DNA of 64,000 nucleotides from Aphis gossypii (GCF_020184175.1 NC_065532.1:12896001-12960000), one strand, 5' to 3'; counted from the stretch's first letter, positions 11,536 through 25,184 are shown. Notes: generated from the letters alone by a model not told the origin. Numbers and translations are program-made.

Positions 11536-14500
11536 TTTGAAATAAAATATTAAATCGAAGTTCAATGTGTTTTTAATTTTCAAAATCCAACAATCGACGA
11601 GACTTGAAAGTGTTTTTTGTAATTAATACAATACACCGTAGGTATCCCTCTAAATAGGTATCAACTAAAAAATTAGTGGAAAAGTATAACTATTAAGATA
11701 TCAATTAAAATATAAAATAAAATTTTATGACATTCTGGACAAATTAAAAAATCGGCACCAGGTCCTTTAATTAAATTAAAAATTATATGTTTCCTTTTTT
11801 TTTTGTTATCTTTCCAAAATGTTGTCAAAGTAGCAGTGTGGTAGGTAAGAAAGCATGACATCTTCAAGTTATCTCTTATAACTGGCTTTTTGCCAGATTT
11901 TAAGTGTTAGAATATCTTTTTATGCAACATATACAGTATACCTATATAGCCATCATGTTCCAGCTTTAGTTCCCAACCGTGGTCCACGTGAATTATGACT
12001 CATGAACACAAACACGTGTATTTGTAAAATGTTTTAAATATACGTAGAACTGTATACAGTGTTATAGTACCTTTATAACTTATAAGTCAATACTAATTTG
12101 CCGTATAATGTTTTAAATAAGGTTGGTGGTAAAAATAGCTTAAAATCATTCTAAATATTTTTAAAAATGTATTGTGTATGGAAAATGATAATTTAAGTAA
12201 TGGTGTAATATTTTAAGTTTCTATGGAAAAAAATTTTTATCTATGAAAAAAATAACAAAGGAATTTTATTTGAATTGAAATTAAACTGCAATTTGTACTA
12301 CATTTTATCATTATTTTATCATTGAACTTTAAATACGATCATAAAAATAAATGTAAAAAATAAATAATAAAATATAATAAATAATGTAAAATAATGTAAA
12401 ACATAATGCAATATATGCTACCTATATAATAAAACTTTTGTAAGTTCTTCTCTAGTTTAAAAATGTAATTTAAGAAAAACATAATTATTGTTAAACAAAC
12501 CGTTTCCTCTTCACCTCAGTAGGATTTTTAACTTTGTAAAATGTTGATCATGGATATTAAAATGTAATAATTAAGTTTAATCTTACATGTGCTTGACATA
12601 AAGTATGTTCATTTGATGGCATTATACATTTTATACACGCATGACATAACATGTCTGTCATCATTTGGGCATGCATGGTATAACAAGATAATATGTCAAA
12701 ATCTACACATAAGTATACTTCTTTATAATTTATAATCAATGGAGACAATTTATAATATAATTTAAAATAAAAAATGTATAGGTATTAACTACTATTTACT
12801 AATGCATATTAAGTTATATATAGAAGTATAATCAACGAAAAAAATAGAAAATATATAGATAATATTATACTTTTAAGTATAATTGTTAACGAAATTGTGT
12901 TACATTCCTTATTCCTTAAGATTATTATAAATTTATAAATACCTAACTACGTATTTTTAAGTCACACTACATTATCTAGATTTTATAAAGTATTTTTGCT
13001 AGACATATTATTGCATCGATTCAGTACATTTACTTATACACGATGTTTGCCAAATGCCAACTATGTAATAGTGTGTTTAGAATGATTAGATTTTAACTTT
13101 ATTTGTTGTTTTCGGAGACTATTCTTATTTCTTATATTTATACATATGACGTACCTGTATGTACTTTTTTTTTTTTATCTATTTTTCATTATTTATTTTT
13201 ATTTACTTATTGAATTAGTAGTCAAATGGTTATTATTTTTAAAATCTTTGATTTATATAATATTATAATGGATATTTACAATATTATTAGAATTATATGT
13301 ACTCAAGTACCTATATCAGTTAAAAATATTTGCTTACTTATTATAACTAAAAATTTTTTTTTCGTCTAATTAAATTAATGTAAATATTTTAAAAGTTAAA
13401 TTATTAACTTATATTAAGCATCAAAATAGTATCTATTATAAGTTTTAAAGTTAAGTCTGCAGAAGGTGGGTAGGTATGTAAGAGAAGTAATAGTTTCTAT
13501 ATTAATAGGCGGGTTAAAAGGTTACTATGTATAATATTAATTATGTACCACGAAAAATACGTATAATTTATATCTCAAAAACTATTAACGTATATTTAAA
13601 TTCATTAAAAAAAAATTCATTATTTTAATCGTTATACTTTTTTAAGTTTTTAATTTTTTTGAAAAACAACATACATGCAACTAATTAGTACGTAATTATA
13701 TAAGAATTAATTAATTTCTCCATTAAAATATAAAAACTCGGAAAAGTATTCTGCTCCAGACTATAATACAAATATATATGCTCATTAAAAAAATTAAAAA
13801 GATAAAATATAGTACAAAACACATATTTATATTATATTTATTTAATGAAAAAAAATATTTTCAAAACGTATGTACTTTTCAAGTTAATAAGTATTTATAG
13901 TTATAACAACCACCTAGTTGTACGTTGTAATATATTTTTGTGTTGTATCGTGTATGCAGTCCTTTGGCCATTAATATATATTATTTTAGGCGTCACACAC
14001 TATATTATTAATACATTATATAATATACATATTGTATTTTAAAATCTGTTTTTATAAAATATGTACCTAAATGAATAATGAATTTACTGCAAATTATAAA
14101 CACTCCATATAAAAAACTTCTAAATGACATAATAATATTTGAACTTTGAAGATCACTCTCAAATGTTCCAAAATAAAACTTTTATCGATTATATTACTAA
14201 TTGTTCATATGACTTAAATATACAAACCGTCCGAATAGAATAAAGCGAATAATTGGAAAATATAACAAATGCGTGCACCATTGTGTTTATTTGACTATAC
14301 CTACATGAGATATTTTATTGTTTTATAAAATTTACATATAATTATACAAATCAGTTATCAACGATCGCAAACATAGTTTTAATGAATCGAAACGGATTTT
14401 ATGATAAATTGATAAATTACCTGTATCATATAGGTAATTAACACGGAATTGCATTTAATGACTTTGGAGTTTAGATTAAACCGACATTTGTATTAACTGA

Positions 14501-15368
14501 AAAATACACTAATGTGTAACTAAATTATTTAAGGTTATCTATGATATTATAACTTTACTCAATGTTTAAGTACAACTTTGAAATAATATTGCGTTTTGAA
14601 TTATATCGGATTTTAAACAAATAAAAAGAAAATATTATAAGAACTGATGTAGAACGTATAAATTATAAAACACCTAATATATCATAATATTGTTTGGTAG
14701 GTTTGATATTTCATTTAAATGTTTCAAAGCCTGTATTAATTAAATGTAATTACTCACATGTGGGCTGTTTGATGTATATGATTTAATAATTATATTCAAC
14801 TATATACTGACCACGTGTGACTTTGAAATATCAATTATGATGTTTTAATGATATTGGATAAAGAACAAATTATAAAGAACATTTGGAACAAGATCAAAAA
14901 TGTTTACAGCGTTAACACTTGTGTTGTTATTTATCGTTTATCAGGCAAAAAAGAAGTAGGTAGGTCGTATAGGTATAAATATATTTATATATATATAATT
15001 TATATGATATTCATTAATGCTATATACTTAAATCATGCAATTTATTACAGTTTCGTACATTTTAAATTATAACATGAAAAGATGTGTAAAGATGTCTAAA
15101 AACCGTATTATACATGTATATATTATATACCATTTAGATGTATAAGTAATATATTATATTTTTTAACGAGATTAGAACAGAATGATAATGCGTTTTATGT
15201 CTTATGTATTACGTTTTTATATATTTCAATCTCGTAAATGTTATAAAAAACAAAACTTTTCTTAAGTCATTTGCACACGTACATATTGCTCGTGATGGAA
15301 CTATGGAAGTAGTATACCTACTATAACACTAGATAGTAGATCATATTATAAATAAGCGTATCTAATAC

Positions 15369-15394
15369 ATATATATATATATATATATATATAT
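15369..15394. repeat. (AT)n microsatellite
   Basis: A pure alternating AT run of 13 units. Confidence 0.9.
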
Positions 15395-15460
15395 TATGTA
15401 TGTAGATCATATAACTTTAAAAGTGTGTATTAAAGAACAGGCGAATACTACCTCTATTTA

Positions 15461-15547
15461 TATAGTGGGTCATATCGTGGACCGCGATGTTTTCCAGTGA
15501 ATCTAACACTAAAAAACGAGTTAACACAATATATGACTCACCCTGTA
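15461..15547. mobile_element. Candidate short MITE with GTGAGTCATAT-type ends
   Basis: TATAGTGGGTCATAT (15461-15475) faces ATATGACTCACCCTGTA (15531-15547). The inner ten bases complement each other with one mismatch, and both ends adjoin TA. Ends reading TACAGGGTGAGTC are typical of small mariner/Tc1-like elements. The class assignment is inference. Confidence 0.35.
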
Positions 15548-16320
15548 CGTGTTAAATATAAGTGTATTGTGCATACAGTTCTGATGTCAGAGAATTATTA
15601 TTATCTTATCGTTTGGTAAATTATCAAGAAACTATGAAAAAGATATTCATTAAATATTTGTTTAATTAGATAAGATTTCTCGGGCATATACTAACCGTTT
15701 CCGCTATAATATTAAAAACTACCGTTTTTGTCATCGCTCGTTTCAGTAAATTTTAAAAATGTTTGATTCATATTTCTTTAAACTTGCTCTAGGAAAACTA
15801 TAATAAGCACGTATATTCTATATATTTAGACTTTTGTAGAAAATTTTGCATTTGCGTGTACTAGTTTCAGTACAATTTTTTATGAGAAACCTTGTTTTAA
15901 ATATTTTAATTTTAGGTATAAAAATTGAACATTTTATACATTCATAAATACAATATTATTTTTAAATATTCGTGGTTTGAACAAATTTTTTAAAATTTGA
16001 ATTTCCAATTCCTCTAAAAATAATCTTGTATAATATGTTCAGTACCTTTATTTCTTTTAAATAGCATTAACAACAACTTTTGGAACTGCAAGACTCCTCT
16101 TGAATAGCAGCTATATGTATATAACTATTGACATTAATCCTAGTGGTTGGCGGGTGGAGATTAGTGGGAAGGTTTTTTTTTATGATTTCATGGGGTTGCG
16201 GCCTGCGATAAATTATTTTTTCAAACATTTTAGGAGGCGTGATTCCCGAGAGGCACCCACTCTCGTTAGTTACGAGCAGCTTATATGGCTTATACATGGG
16301 TATAATAATATAATAATATT

Positions 16321-16346
16321 AACAACAACAACAACAACAACAACAA
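16321..16346. repeat. (AAC)n microsatellite
   Basis: About eight uninterrupted AAC units, just downstream of the GC-richer patch at 16080-16300. Confidence 0.85.
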
Positions 16347-19053
16347 AACGTCAAACGACTCATATACATTGATATAATGTATTTTCTGCTACATTTTGAT
16401 ATCATATGAAACGCCTTCAGACACGCAATTTCCTTCAAAACATTTCCAGAAGTTTTAAGGGACCTATCTTGAAAAATTCCAAAACAGTAAATTCTTTAGC
16501 TTTCCGATTTTCATATTGATTTATACATTATCAGAGCTCAAAATATTTCAGGGGAAATCACAAACATCCGCTGCAATAGCGTATTGTAAATTTAACCACT
16601 ATTATATGACAATATTTTTTTTAAAAAATATATCGCAATAATATAGATGTTGAAAATATAAATAATGGTAGGTACCTATACGAATATGCTACTAAATTAA
16701 TAAATGCTGTACTACGCTTAAGGGTTATAATATTATTATTTTACTGATTGAAATTGACAATGAGTATAATATATCTATAATCTATATATAACAATTATTA
16801 ATTTTCTTAATTTATATAGCTTATATTATAATAAATATAGTAGTACATTTATACCTACTATTTTTAATGATGGTTTATTACAATATAATTATGTAATGAT
16901 CTTCTTGGAGAATAAATAAAAAAAAATTATAGTTCTATCATATAGGCTCGTGACCTTTGGGAAGGAAGGGGGATTCGCGTGTTATTTCGGATGTAGTCCA
17001 TATTTTAACTATTTTTTTAAATATTCTTTCTCATTTCTATTAATTGGTTTACAACAATTTTAAATATGTTAATCGTTTATCAATTTTTAAGCTATACAAT
17101 AATTTAATATAATTTAGGTATACTTATGCACGACAACCGAACGGGTTTAAAATAAAAAAATGTTGAATTAATTTTTACAATGAAATTATCATAGTTATTT
17201 AAAACCATACTATGAAAACATGTATTTAATTTTGTATTAGTATAAATTATGAAACAATTTTGTATTTGATACACTGCAGAGCAGTATTTCATCAATTATA
17301 AATTATACCTACACTGTAAGTATATAATACTTTATAACGATTTATAATAAATCGTTCCACCTTCTTGATAACTTGGACTGGATCTGCTTTTAGACTTGTA
17401 AATCATACTCATAAATATATTTAAATCTTAACAAAATAATACCATTAATTTAACAACTGCATCATATGTACATTAATGATAAGTGACTTTTAGTAAATAC
17501 ATTTCCTATTAAATATTATTATTTTTATTCTATAGATTCGAATAAAAGAGAAGAATGTATTGATTTTACAATTATGTGTTTTTTTTCTCATTTTTTTGTA
17601 CCTAAAATCGTCTTCTCTACTAGAAAAATAGCTTCGATTATATTTTGAGATATGAGGGAGGTGTCTCGTAATAAATTATATAGTATAATAATATGCCACT
17701 ATAAGATAAAGTTATTTTAATTGCACAAATTTAACGGCAAAATTATTATAATAGTTACCTACGTCTTTTAGTCTTTACATATTATTAAGTATTAACTCCA
17801 TGTATAATACATCGTAAACACAAATATATCATCATCACACAATTTTAACTGCTCACAAATTGATTTTTAAGTAGGTACTAGGTAAGAAATTTCTAAGATT
17901 TATATCATATGCGTTTAGCATTCTTAGCTTCATGTACATAAGTATTTTATATATTTAACTACATTTAACAAAATATATGTTCAAATACTGCCCAGTTTGT
18001 GCCTCATTGCGTTGTATAGATATTATCGTATATAAATATATTTGTTATTTTTAACAGCTTCCTCGGTTGATGAACGCTGAATACGCATCGACGACTGAAG
18101 GATATAGACACCGTTACACGGTTTAAAGATAATTATTATTGCATTTTAATTTTTCTTTTTATTATAATTATGGTTCGGATATATATTTTCTAAATATGTC
18201 TAAAATATGATGCTCATATTCTTTAAAGAAACTGTGAATATTCTGTTTATATTCTCTTAAAAAAAAATCAAAAATATGCAAAATGTTCTATAACCTTTGA
18301 AATATTCTCAAATATGTAAAAATAACTTTGTCCTGTAAACTCGGTGTTCAATCAGTCATCCACAATTTTTACTCTCGTAAAGCTCAGTAACAATATCTAA
18401 AAACATATAAATCCGGACTTTAAATTTATAATATTTATTATACAATAGCTTACAGTAGGTAGCAGTTACATGTGGAATTTATTGTATTATTCTGAATTTT
18501 GTTACATTGATCCATTTCAATCCGGTTTACCACACGATCGTTTATGTATAAATTACAAAATGACTAAAAGTTAACTGAAAGGTGTAGATTCCTTAAATAT
18601 TAAACGTATAAGTCTCTTAATTAAGTATCAAAAATATATTACATCATGATTCATGAGGTATATATATTATATCAGTCAACTTCAAGCTTTGTTTGTGGAT
18701 TTCTCCTCCACGGTGGTGATTCAAAGTAAATATAAAATAAAATGTATTAGTAGAAATGTAGGATACTAGAATATAGATTATTGTTAGCGTGGTTTTGTTT
18801 TCATCATATTAAAATAGTAATTTAGTTTAAAACAATAACAAATATTCTCGATGTTGGATAATCAAGAAAAAGGGCATATTAATTGGTCCTTGAGAATATA
18901 GACGGCTGTATACGATTCTATAGGTATAGGTACGGTAGATACTAGATACGATGATAACTAGATATATACAGTGATTTTTTTTATTGAACAACACTAATTA
19001 TTTAAAAATCTATTACCCGTTTTTGAAAATATTTTTTACGCAAAATTTCCTGT

Positions 19054-19512
19054 CAAAATAAAACAACATTTTATTTTTAAAGTTATATTTTTATCCTTAT
19101 AAAATTATTATTTCTTTTAAGTCTTTTTATTTTTTTTTTTAAATGATAAAATATGTTTTTAAATTTATATTCTGAAGTAGAATATTTTTGAGAGTATTTC
19201 GATACATAAAAATCTAAATTCGGACGAGTAGTTTATGAGTTATGACTTTATAAGTGTTATGATTATTTAAAGTTTTAGTTAGCAGAGTGGAGTGGTACGG
19301 GGATATCCAGCAAAATGATGGTCTCATATATTTCGTTAACCGAAATTTTATGTACATACTTAGAAAAGTTATAACCCATAAACTACTTATCCGAATTTAG
19401 GTTTTGACGTATCAAAATACTCAAAAAATATTCTGCTTCAGAATACGAATTTAAAATTTATGTTGTTGTTCAAAAAAGTGGAAAATTTAAAAAAAATGTT
19501 GTTTTATTTCGA
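19054..19512. repeat. Foldback element: long inverted repeat with ~100-nt loop
   Basis: The left arm (19054-19257) and right arm (19358-19512) are reverse complements over most of their length, with indels. Matching landmarks include CAAAATAAAACAACATT opposite AATGTTGTTTTATTTCGA, TTCTGAAGTAGAATATTTTT opposite AAAATATTCTGCTTCAGAA, and AAATTCGGACGAGTAGTTTA opposite TAAACTACTTATCCGAATTT. The loop (19258-19357) has no coding sense. A transcript across it would fold into a long imperfect hairpin. It is most simply a foldback-type MITE or two inverted copies of one repeat. Confidence 0.75.
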
Positions 19513-22039
19513 CTAGAAATAACCAATGGGAAAATAATATTTTCAAATACGTCAATAGATATTGAAACAATGAGTGAAAATATAAATTATCACCCATACT
19601 GTCTGTGTATATTGTTCACAATATAATATTATATATGAGGCACACCTTAACAAAGCAATGTCGGGTATTGTATAACATAGGATAGACTGCGTAACTATTG
19701 TATCGATCAATGGTAGAGGAGGAGGTTCCGGTAAACTATTTTTTTTCGTTCTATGTGTCAGCCGTCGATGGTTGATGGAAGTAAGGGGGCCACAAATAGT
19801 CTTTAGAATCAAACAGTGACTCGAACAGTTATAGAAATCGTAACTTCTAAATGTTTTGTACAGAATAATACGTCAATACCTACTCGTAATTTTTATATTG
19901 CAATATTATATACGTCCCAGATTGCAACCAATAAATTGAATGTGTTTTCCTATACTTTTATATCACTGATTAGTATTCTTCCAACCACCACTAATAAATT
20001 CAAAATATACAAAAAGTATAATAAATTATAATTCATAAATGAACTTATACCTACACATTTTTATGTTTATTAGTGCTACTGTTATATGAATCCAATAACT
20101 AACCAAAAGTGTTATTATTAATATAAAAAATATAAAATTAATATAATAAATTATTAAGAATAAAATAAAACATAAATTAATAAGGGTAGGTAATGTTTAT
20201 AACATTTTTGACTATTATGGTTTGTAAATAATTAAAAATATCATTAAGAATTATTATTTTAAAAAGTTACACTGCAAAAACAATTCATTGTACATAATAC
20301 ATCATCTTTATTTAAAACCTTACTGGAATTCCTAATACGTACTTTAAAATTATAATTAAAGTTATAAATTCTACTATTCTGTTAAATTATTAAAATTATT
20401 TGTTTTATGAGTACCTATTACCTAGTCTATGTATAACTTAGTTAAATCAAACTCTTTTCAACGATTGAAATCAACCAATACAGTAAAGACTATTTCAATA
20501 TATAAGTATAAAAACTATAAAGTATATTATGAATTATGGTTCAAATAAAATAAATTGTTTCATTTGTATCAAATGCGGGGAGAGAGCATCCAGAAACTAC
20601 ATAAATATAACGAAGGCGGAACGCCCATTAATACCATTACACCATCACTATTGATGTTTTGATATGAAAATTAGTAAAACATTAATTATAATGAGTGTAT
20701 CGCACTTAAACGTGAACTTAAAATGTGGATAACAATAAACACGATACACAAAATTAGTAATGCTGGACACGTTCCGTGGTCTGCAGTACACGAATGGATC
20801 GCACATAACATGAGATACAATTTATTGAATATCTCACAAAGCACTGAGCAGCCTCATCAGGGTCACGGATTTTCATGGTCGCTATTGCCTATTGTAGGTA
20901 TAATGGAAAATATAAAATAATAAAATGAATATGATTTTTAAATTCAGAATAATCCACTATTCTACCATACATATACGGGTCCCGTATAAAAAAACATGTT
21001 TTTTTTAAGCTCGAAATTTCAATACTGCAATTTACTATTTCATCATTTTTTTTTTTAATTTTCAATACTTCAGTGCCATTCATCAGAATTACGGTTGTCT
21101 TCGATTTAAACATTTCTTATCTACAACCTGTCTAACTATGGATTATGATTTATCTGGTACCTATAAACTATAGAACTAATTGGGCGGGTGTTTCGTGAAA
21201 ATGTACTCAAATCTTAAATATACTTAAAGTAGATGCAACATGCAAATGCAAGACAATAATAATATGAGCCATGAGATACTCGGCTACCAACAATGGCTAC
21301 ACTCACACACCCAGTCATCCTAAAGTTTTTGGTACCAAGGGCAAATTAATTAGAGGTCTCGTAAATCGTCATAACTTGGTTTAATAAAAAAAAAAAATTT
21401 CACTAACCAAGAGCATTGAAACGCATCGTGTAGACATTCTATATAGTTACTGAAGTCTACGTATATTGGCTATGAGACACTATAAAAACTTAACAATACG
21501 CAAGTAATAACGAAAATAGTTAACATTTAATGACGTCGAATAAACTAGTAGTTATATAGTCAGTAGTCACCGACCGACACCGCTACGCTCGGTATGCCCC
21601 ATCGATACTTGGCACTATTGTAATAACGAATTTATACGTCGAAATTCTGATATTTTTATCGTTTATCTTTCGTACTCCGCGGTATCTTGGCAATAATAAA
21701 AATGACAATTATTGTCCCAAAATGTTCTCATGGACATTTTATAAGGAAATAGATTTTACCAAATGGTAGGTAAACGACTAAACACACGAATCCTTTTGAA
21801 ATTTTTTGTTTTTTTTTGGGGGGGGGCAAGAAATCATCCCTAAACGGGGAGGGGGAGCTAGGTCCGAACGGTCCGGTCAACTACTGTCGTCCTCCACTCC
21901 TACGATCACCCTGAACCGAACAGCAGTGCACTCGAGTACACGCGGACACTAAACAGACGCTCCTCGTTATAGGTACCTAGACCACCGATCACCGTCGTTC
22001 TATAATAGTGTTCGTACACAATAAAATAAAACGAATCTT
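19513..22039. other. Intergenic DNA upstream of the hnRNP L-like gene
   Basis: Mostly AT-rich. It includes a coding-like patch at 20570-20920 (listed separately) and a poly-G/C-containing stretch near 21820-21860. Sequence becomes GC-richer from about 21880 on, leading into the CpG-rich promoter region. Confidence 0.4.
20678..20920 (+). other. Orphan coding-like ORF, product unknown
   Basis: An open frame of 80 codons (first ATG at 20723, stop TAA at 20918-20920) lies in a stretch clearly richer in G+C than its surroundings. It includes residues such as NAGHVPWSAVHEWIAH. A donor-like AG|GTATAA follows at about 20894, so this could be an internal exon. A second open stretch in the same region (about 20567-20650) encodes KCGERASRNY and more before a stop. 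No family is recognised. It could be an unannotated exon, a noncoding RNA or an old transposon piece. Confidence 0.22.
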
Positions 22040-23523
22040 TACGACGTGCGCTTTATACTATAGCTCGGCGCGTCGCATTGTAATAGTCCTATAAATAAAC
22101 GCGAGTCTCGTCCCTCGTCCCGACCATCGCCCTGCCAACCACCTCCCCGGCCACCGTTCACCTAACGACCGTCCGAAACCAAAAGTGCCGTACAGTACCT
22201 CCGTACACATTATTATAATAACGCGGCGGCACGTTCTCTCGCGCGCGCGAGGCGGGCTAAGCCGCTCTATCCGTTTCCGCCGCCGCTGCGATGGCTCGCG
22301 TCCAAGGAATTCCCCCCTCGTCGGACCGCGACCGGCTTCGCGCCGCTAAATTACGATAACATAATTAAAGTCTTTTGTATTCTGGTCCGTACGGGGCCGA
22401 ATCCCGTGCGAAAGTGTCGGCGCGCGTCGTCCCTAAATGGGCCGCGTTTATCAGCTGCTGCTGTGCCGCTCGTGGCCGGCAGGCGTGCACTCTCGGGCAG
22501 CGGCGGCTTACGTACGTGTGGACGCCGCCGCCGCCGCCGCCGAGGGGTTCTCAAATCGTTTCTCCGACGGCGACGACCGCGTCTCCCTCCGCCAGTTTTC
22601 CACTCACTTGTCGCGCGACACGCACACACGCCGAACGCGCCACTCGCGCGCGCCCGCCTTATCGTCGTAGTCGTCGTCGTCGTCGTCATTATTTACGGAC
22701 CATCCGATCGCGGGCGATCACCGTGATCAGTGCGCGTTCGATGTCCGAACATTTCCGGCACGGCGCTTAGTACGGTCCGTTCAATCGCCCGAGGCAGGTC
22801 GTGTTTTTGTTTTTTCGTCGTCGTCGTCGTTGTTGTTGCTACGTTCCGATCCGTCGATAATATAATTCGACAACAACAACAACAACAATAATAATAATAA
22901 TAATAATTTACTAATTATTATTATTATTATTACCGACATCACCGTTTGAGTGCGCGCGCAATATTGTCGCGTGTTAGTGCGTGCGGGCGACTTTCGCGGT
23001 TTGTATTGTAAAGTTGCGTGCGTGCGCGCCTCCACGAGAGATATCGAGACAAAATGGCGTCGGTCTTATGATAGCGCTGGTCTGAGGTGCACTATATATA
23101 TATTATCGTTTTTTAATATCGTAAATATTATACGTTCAAACGTTTCAAACGTCGTTACTCGCTTTTACGATACTATCGTCGTTGTCGTGCTCGGCGCCGC
23201 TGCGGGTATGTGAAACGATGTCCGCAAAATGGTCCCGATCGACGACCGTGACATCATCGTTGTCGTCCGTACCGTTTTGACGCGATCAATTCTTCTCGGT
23301 TTCGTCGATTCTTCCGCCCAAAGTGCCATGTAGTCCTTTGAAATCCGTTCGCGCTCTGCTTCCTCGTCTTATCTCCGTTCTAACTCCGTGTCTATGTGTG
23401 CGTGTGTCTCTCTCTCTCTTGATATCCGTACTCTGTCTGGACCATGTCGTCCGTCGTCGTTCCGCCGGTGACCGAAAAATAACGTTATTTTTTAGAACCC
23501 GGGACGCGTTTCCCTCGAAAATA
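22040..23523 (+). promoter_or_regulatory. CpG-rich promoter and 5' leader of the hnRNP L-like gene
   Basis: A sharp rise in GC and CpG content against an AT-rich background. A TATAAATA box at 22090-22097 is followed by GC-rich sequence. Simple repeats are dense: (TCG)n at 22662-22688 and 22815-22833, (AAC)n and (AAT)n at 22870-22906, and (ATT)n at 22912-22933. Several long overlapping frames on both strands here are low-complexity shadows. A strong 3' splice site (GTTATTTTTTAG, ending 23496) lies 27 bp before the ATG. The coding exon may therefore start at 23497 and be joined to an upstream leader exon. Confidence 0.6.
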
Positions 23524-25184
23524 ATGATGTCATTTAACCATTACGGTTATAACAGTTTGAAAAACGAACAGACCAACAAACGGCTGAGGACCGCCGATTA
23601 CGACCGGGAGTCGCGAACCACCAACAGTTCCGTGTCGTCGTACGAAGACGGCCGCCGCAAGAACGCCGAAACGCAGCCCAATCACATACTTTTGTTGACC
23701 ATCACCAAAGTGACGTACCCGATAAACACAGACGTCATCCACACCATTTCCAAAGACCACGGTAACGTTCTGCGCATAGTTATATTTAGGAAACGTGGTG
23801 TACAAGCCATGGTAGAATATGAAGAAGTGGAACACGCCATAAGGGCCAAGCAGTTAATGGACGGTGCCGACATATACCAGGGATGTTGTACGTTACGGGT
23901 AGAATATGCCAAGCCGTCCAAGCTGAATGTTTACAAGAACGACTCCGAAACGTGGGACTACACCACGCCAAATCCTGGCGAGAAGAAAACCGCACCTCTG
24001 TTACCAGACCCTCCCAGAGCTCCCCTCATATCCACTCGACCTACATTCCCTCGATTTGATTTCGAATGTCGGGGTGGACTGTTGTCTACACCTCATGATT
24101 TACCTAATAATAATTATGGGGATAGCTATCCAGCGACGCCTGGACGTTGTGTACTAATGGTCTATGGTCTAGATCCCGACAAAGCAAATTGTAATCGGCT
24201 TTTTAATTTGTTTTGTTTGTACGGAAATGTAGTTAAAATTAAATTTTTAAAAAGCAAGGAAGGTTGTGCAATGGTACAGATGGACAACGAAATGTCTGTA
24301 GATCGTTGTATGGATAATTTGAATAAGCTAACACTTATTAGTGGTAATGTGTTACAGCTGCAAGTATCGAAGCAAATGTATTTGTCTGACATTATGGTAC
24401 CTTATGATTTGCCTGATGGCACTCCATCATTCAAAGATTATTCCAACTCAAAAAATAATAGGTAATATTTATTTGGCAAATCGTCATATTAATATTGAAT
24501 ATCAGTATAGTTTATAAATATAGTTTAGTTTAATAGTAAAGGTGCTTATTCAAAAATAAAAAAAACACTTTTTTTTATATAGTATACATTGTGTATAGTT
24601 AATAAGCATGTAATAATTTTTAGTTACATCAATTATCTATATGAGTGGATATAATTTGAAATATATGTTAAAAACTTAATTTATTTTAATTTTTCAACAC
24701 TACAATTAGTTTTTTTTTAAATTATTTGACCAGTGATCATATTACTTAATAATTACAAGTATCTTAGTATATTTATTCAAATAACTTTACAAAGAATTGA
24801 ATGTTAAGCTAATGTTTTGTTAATTGTATTTGCAGGTATCATTCAAATTCTAATGGAAAAAATCGGCGTCAGACCCCATCCAGCGTGTTGCATTTTTTTA
24901 ATGCTCCACCAAACATATCAGAAGCTGATTTATCCCAGACAATAAGCAAAGCTGTAAAAGATGTTGATCTTAAAATTATCATTAAGATGTTTCCACCTAA
25001 AGGTACAGAAGCACGTAGCTCATCTGGGCTTGTTGAGTTTACAGATATGGCTATAGCTGTGGAAGTGATAATGGCTGTCAATCACTGGCCAATAAAATGT
25101 GAAACATCCAAGTTTCCATATTTACTCAGACTATGTTTTTCATCGCTGCCCAAAGGAATAGCGAATGCCGAGATGGCACAGTGA
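23524..25184 (+). CDS. hnRNP L / Smooth-like RNA-binding protein, three RRMs
   Basis: Two coding exons, 23524-24461 and 24836-25184, joined in phase through an AG|G Arg codon, give 428 aa. The order is a Ser/Arg/Asn-rich N-terminus (1-52), an RRM at about 54-130 (with RIVIFRKRGVQAMVEYEE and CCTLRVEYAKPS), a Pro-rich linker, an RRM at about 207-285 (VLMVYGLDPDK, NRLFNLFCLYGNV), and a C-terminal RRM at about 330-416 (VLHFFNAPPNIS, SSSGLVEF). These match RRM2, RRM3 and RRM4 of vertebrate hnRNP L. In animals this family binds CA-rich RNA in the nucleus and regulates splicing and mRNA stability. The single intron sits at the family's usual place after the NNR motif. RRM1 is absent from the visible frame; an upstream exon could supply it, because the frame is open through the acceptor at 23496. 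AATAAA signals occur at 25304, 25570 and 25583. Confidence 0.9.

Larger units (their letters stand above)
11536..19053. other. AT-rich intergenic DNA
   Basis: No gene is recognised. Visible structure: a small mariner-like inverted-repeat element (15461-15547), an (AT)n run (15369-15394), an (AAC)n run (16321-16346), a GC-richer unexplained patch at 16080-16300, and an isolated exon-like tract at 18058-18126. The remainder is very A/T-rich. Confidence 0.45.

Noticed and set aside
12557..12748. Cys/His-containing minus-strand ORF
   Set aside because: Spacing of Cys and His fits no zinc-finger pattern, and the stretch is not GC-enriched like real exons here.
22351..23213. Several long overlapping ORFs on both strands
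   Set aside because: They lie in a CpG-rich repeat-laden leader, most lack a usable ATG context, and encode Arg/Pro/Ser low-complexity sequence caused by CGN and trinucleotide repeats.
23323..23523. N-terminal extension of the hnRNP L-like frame
   Set aside because: The frame is open but starts at GTG, has no ATG, and reads as unlikely sequence. The first ATG at 23524 or splicing at 23496 is preferred.
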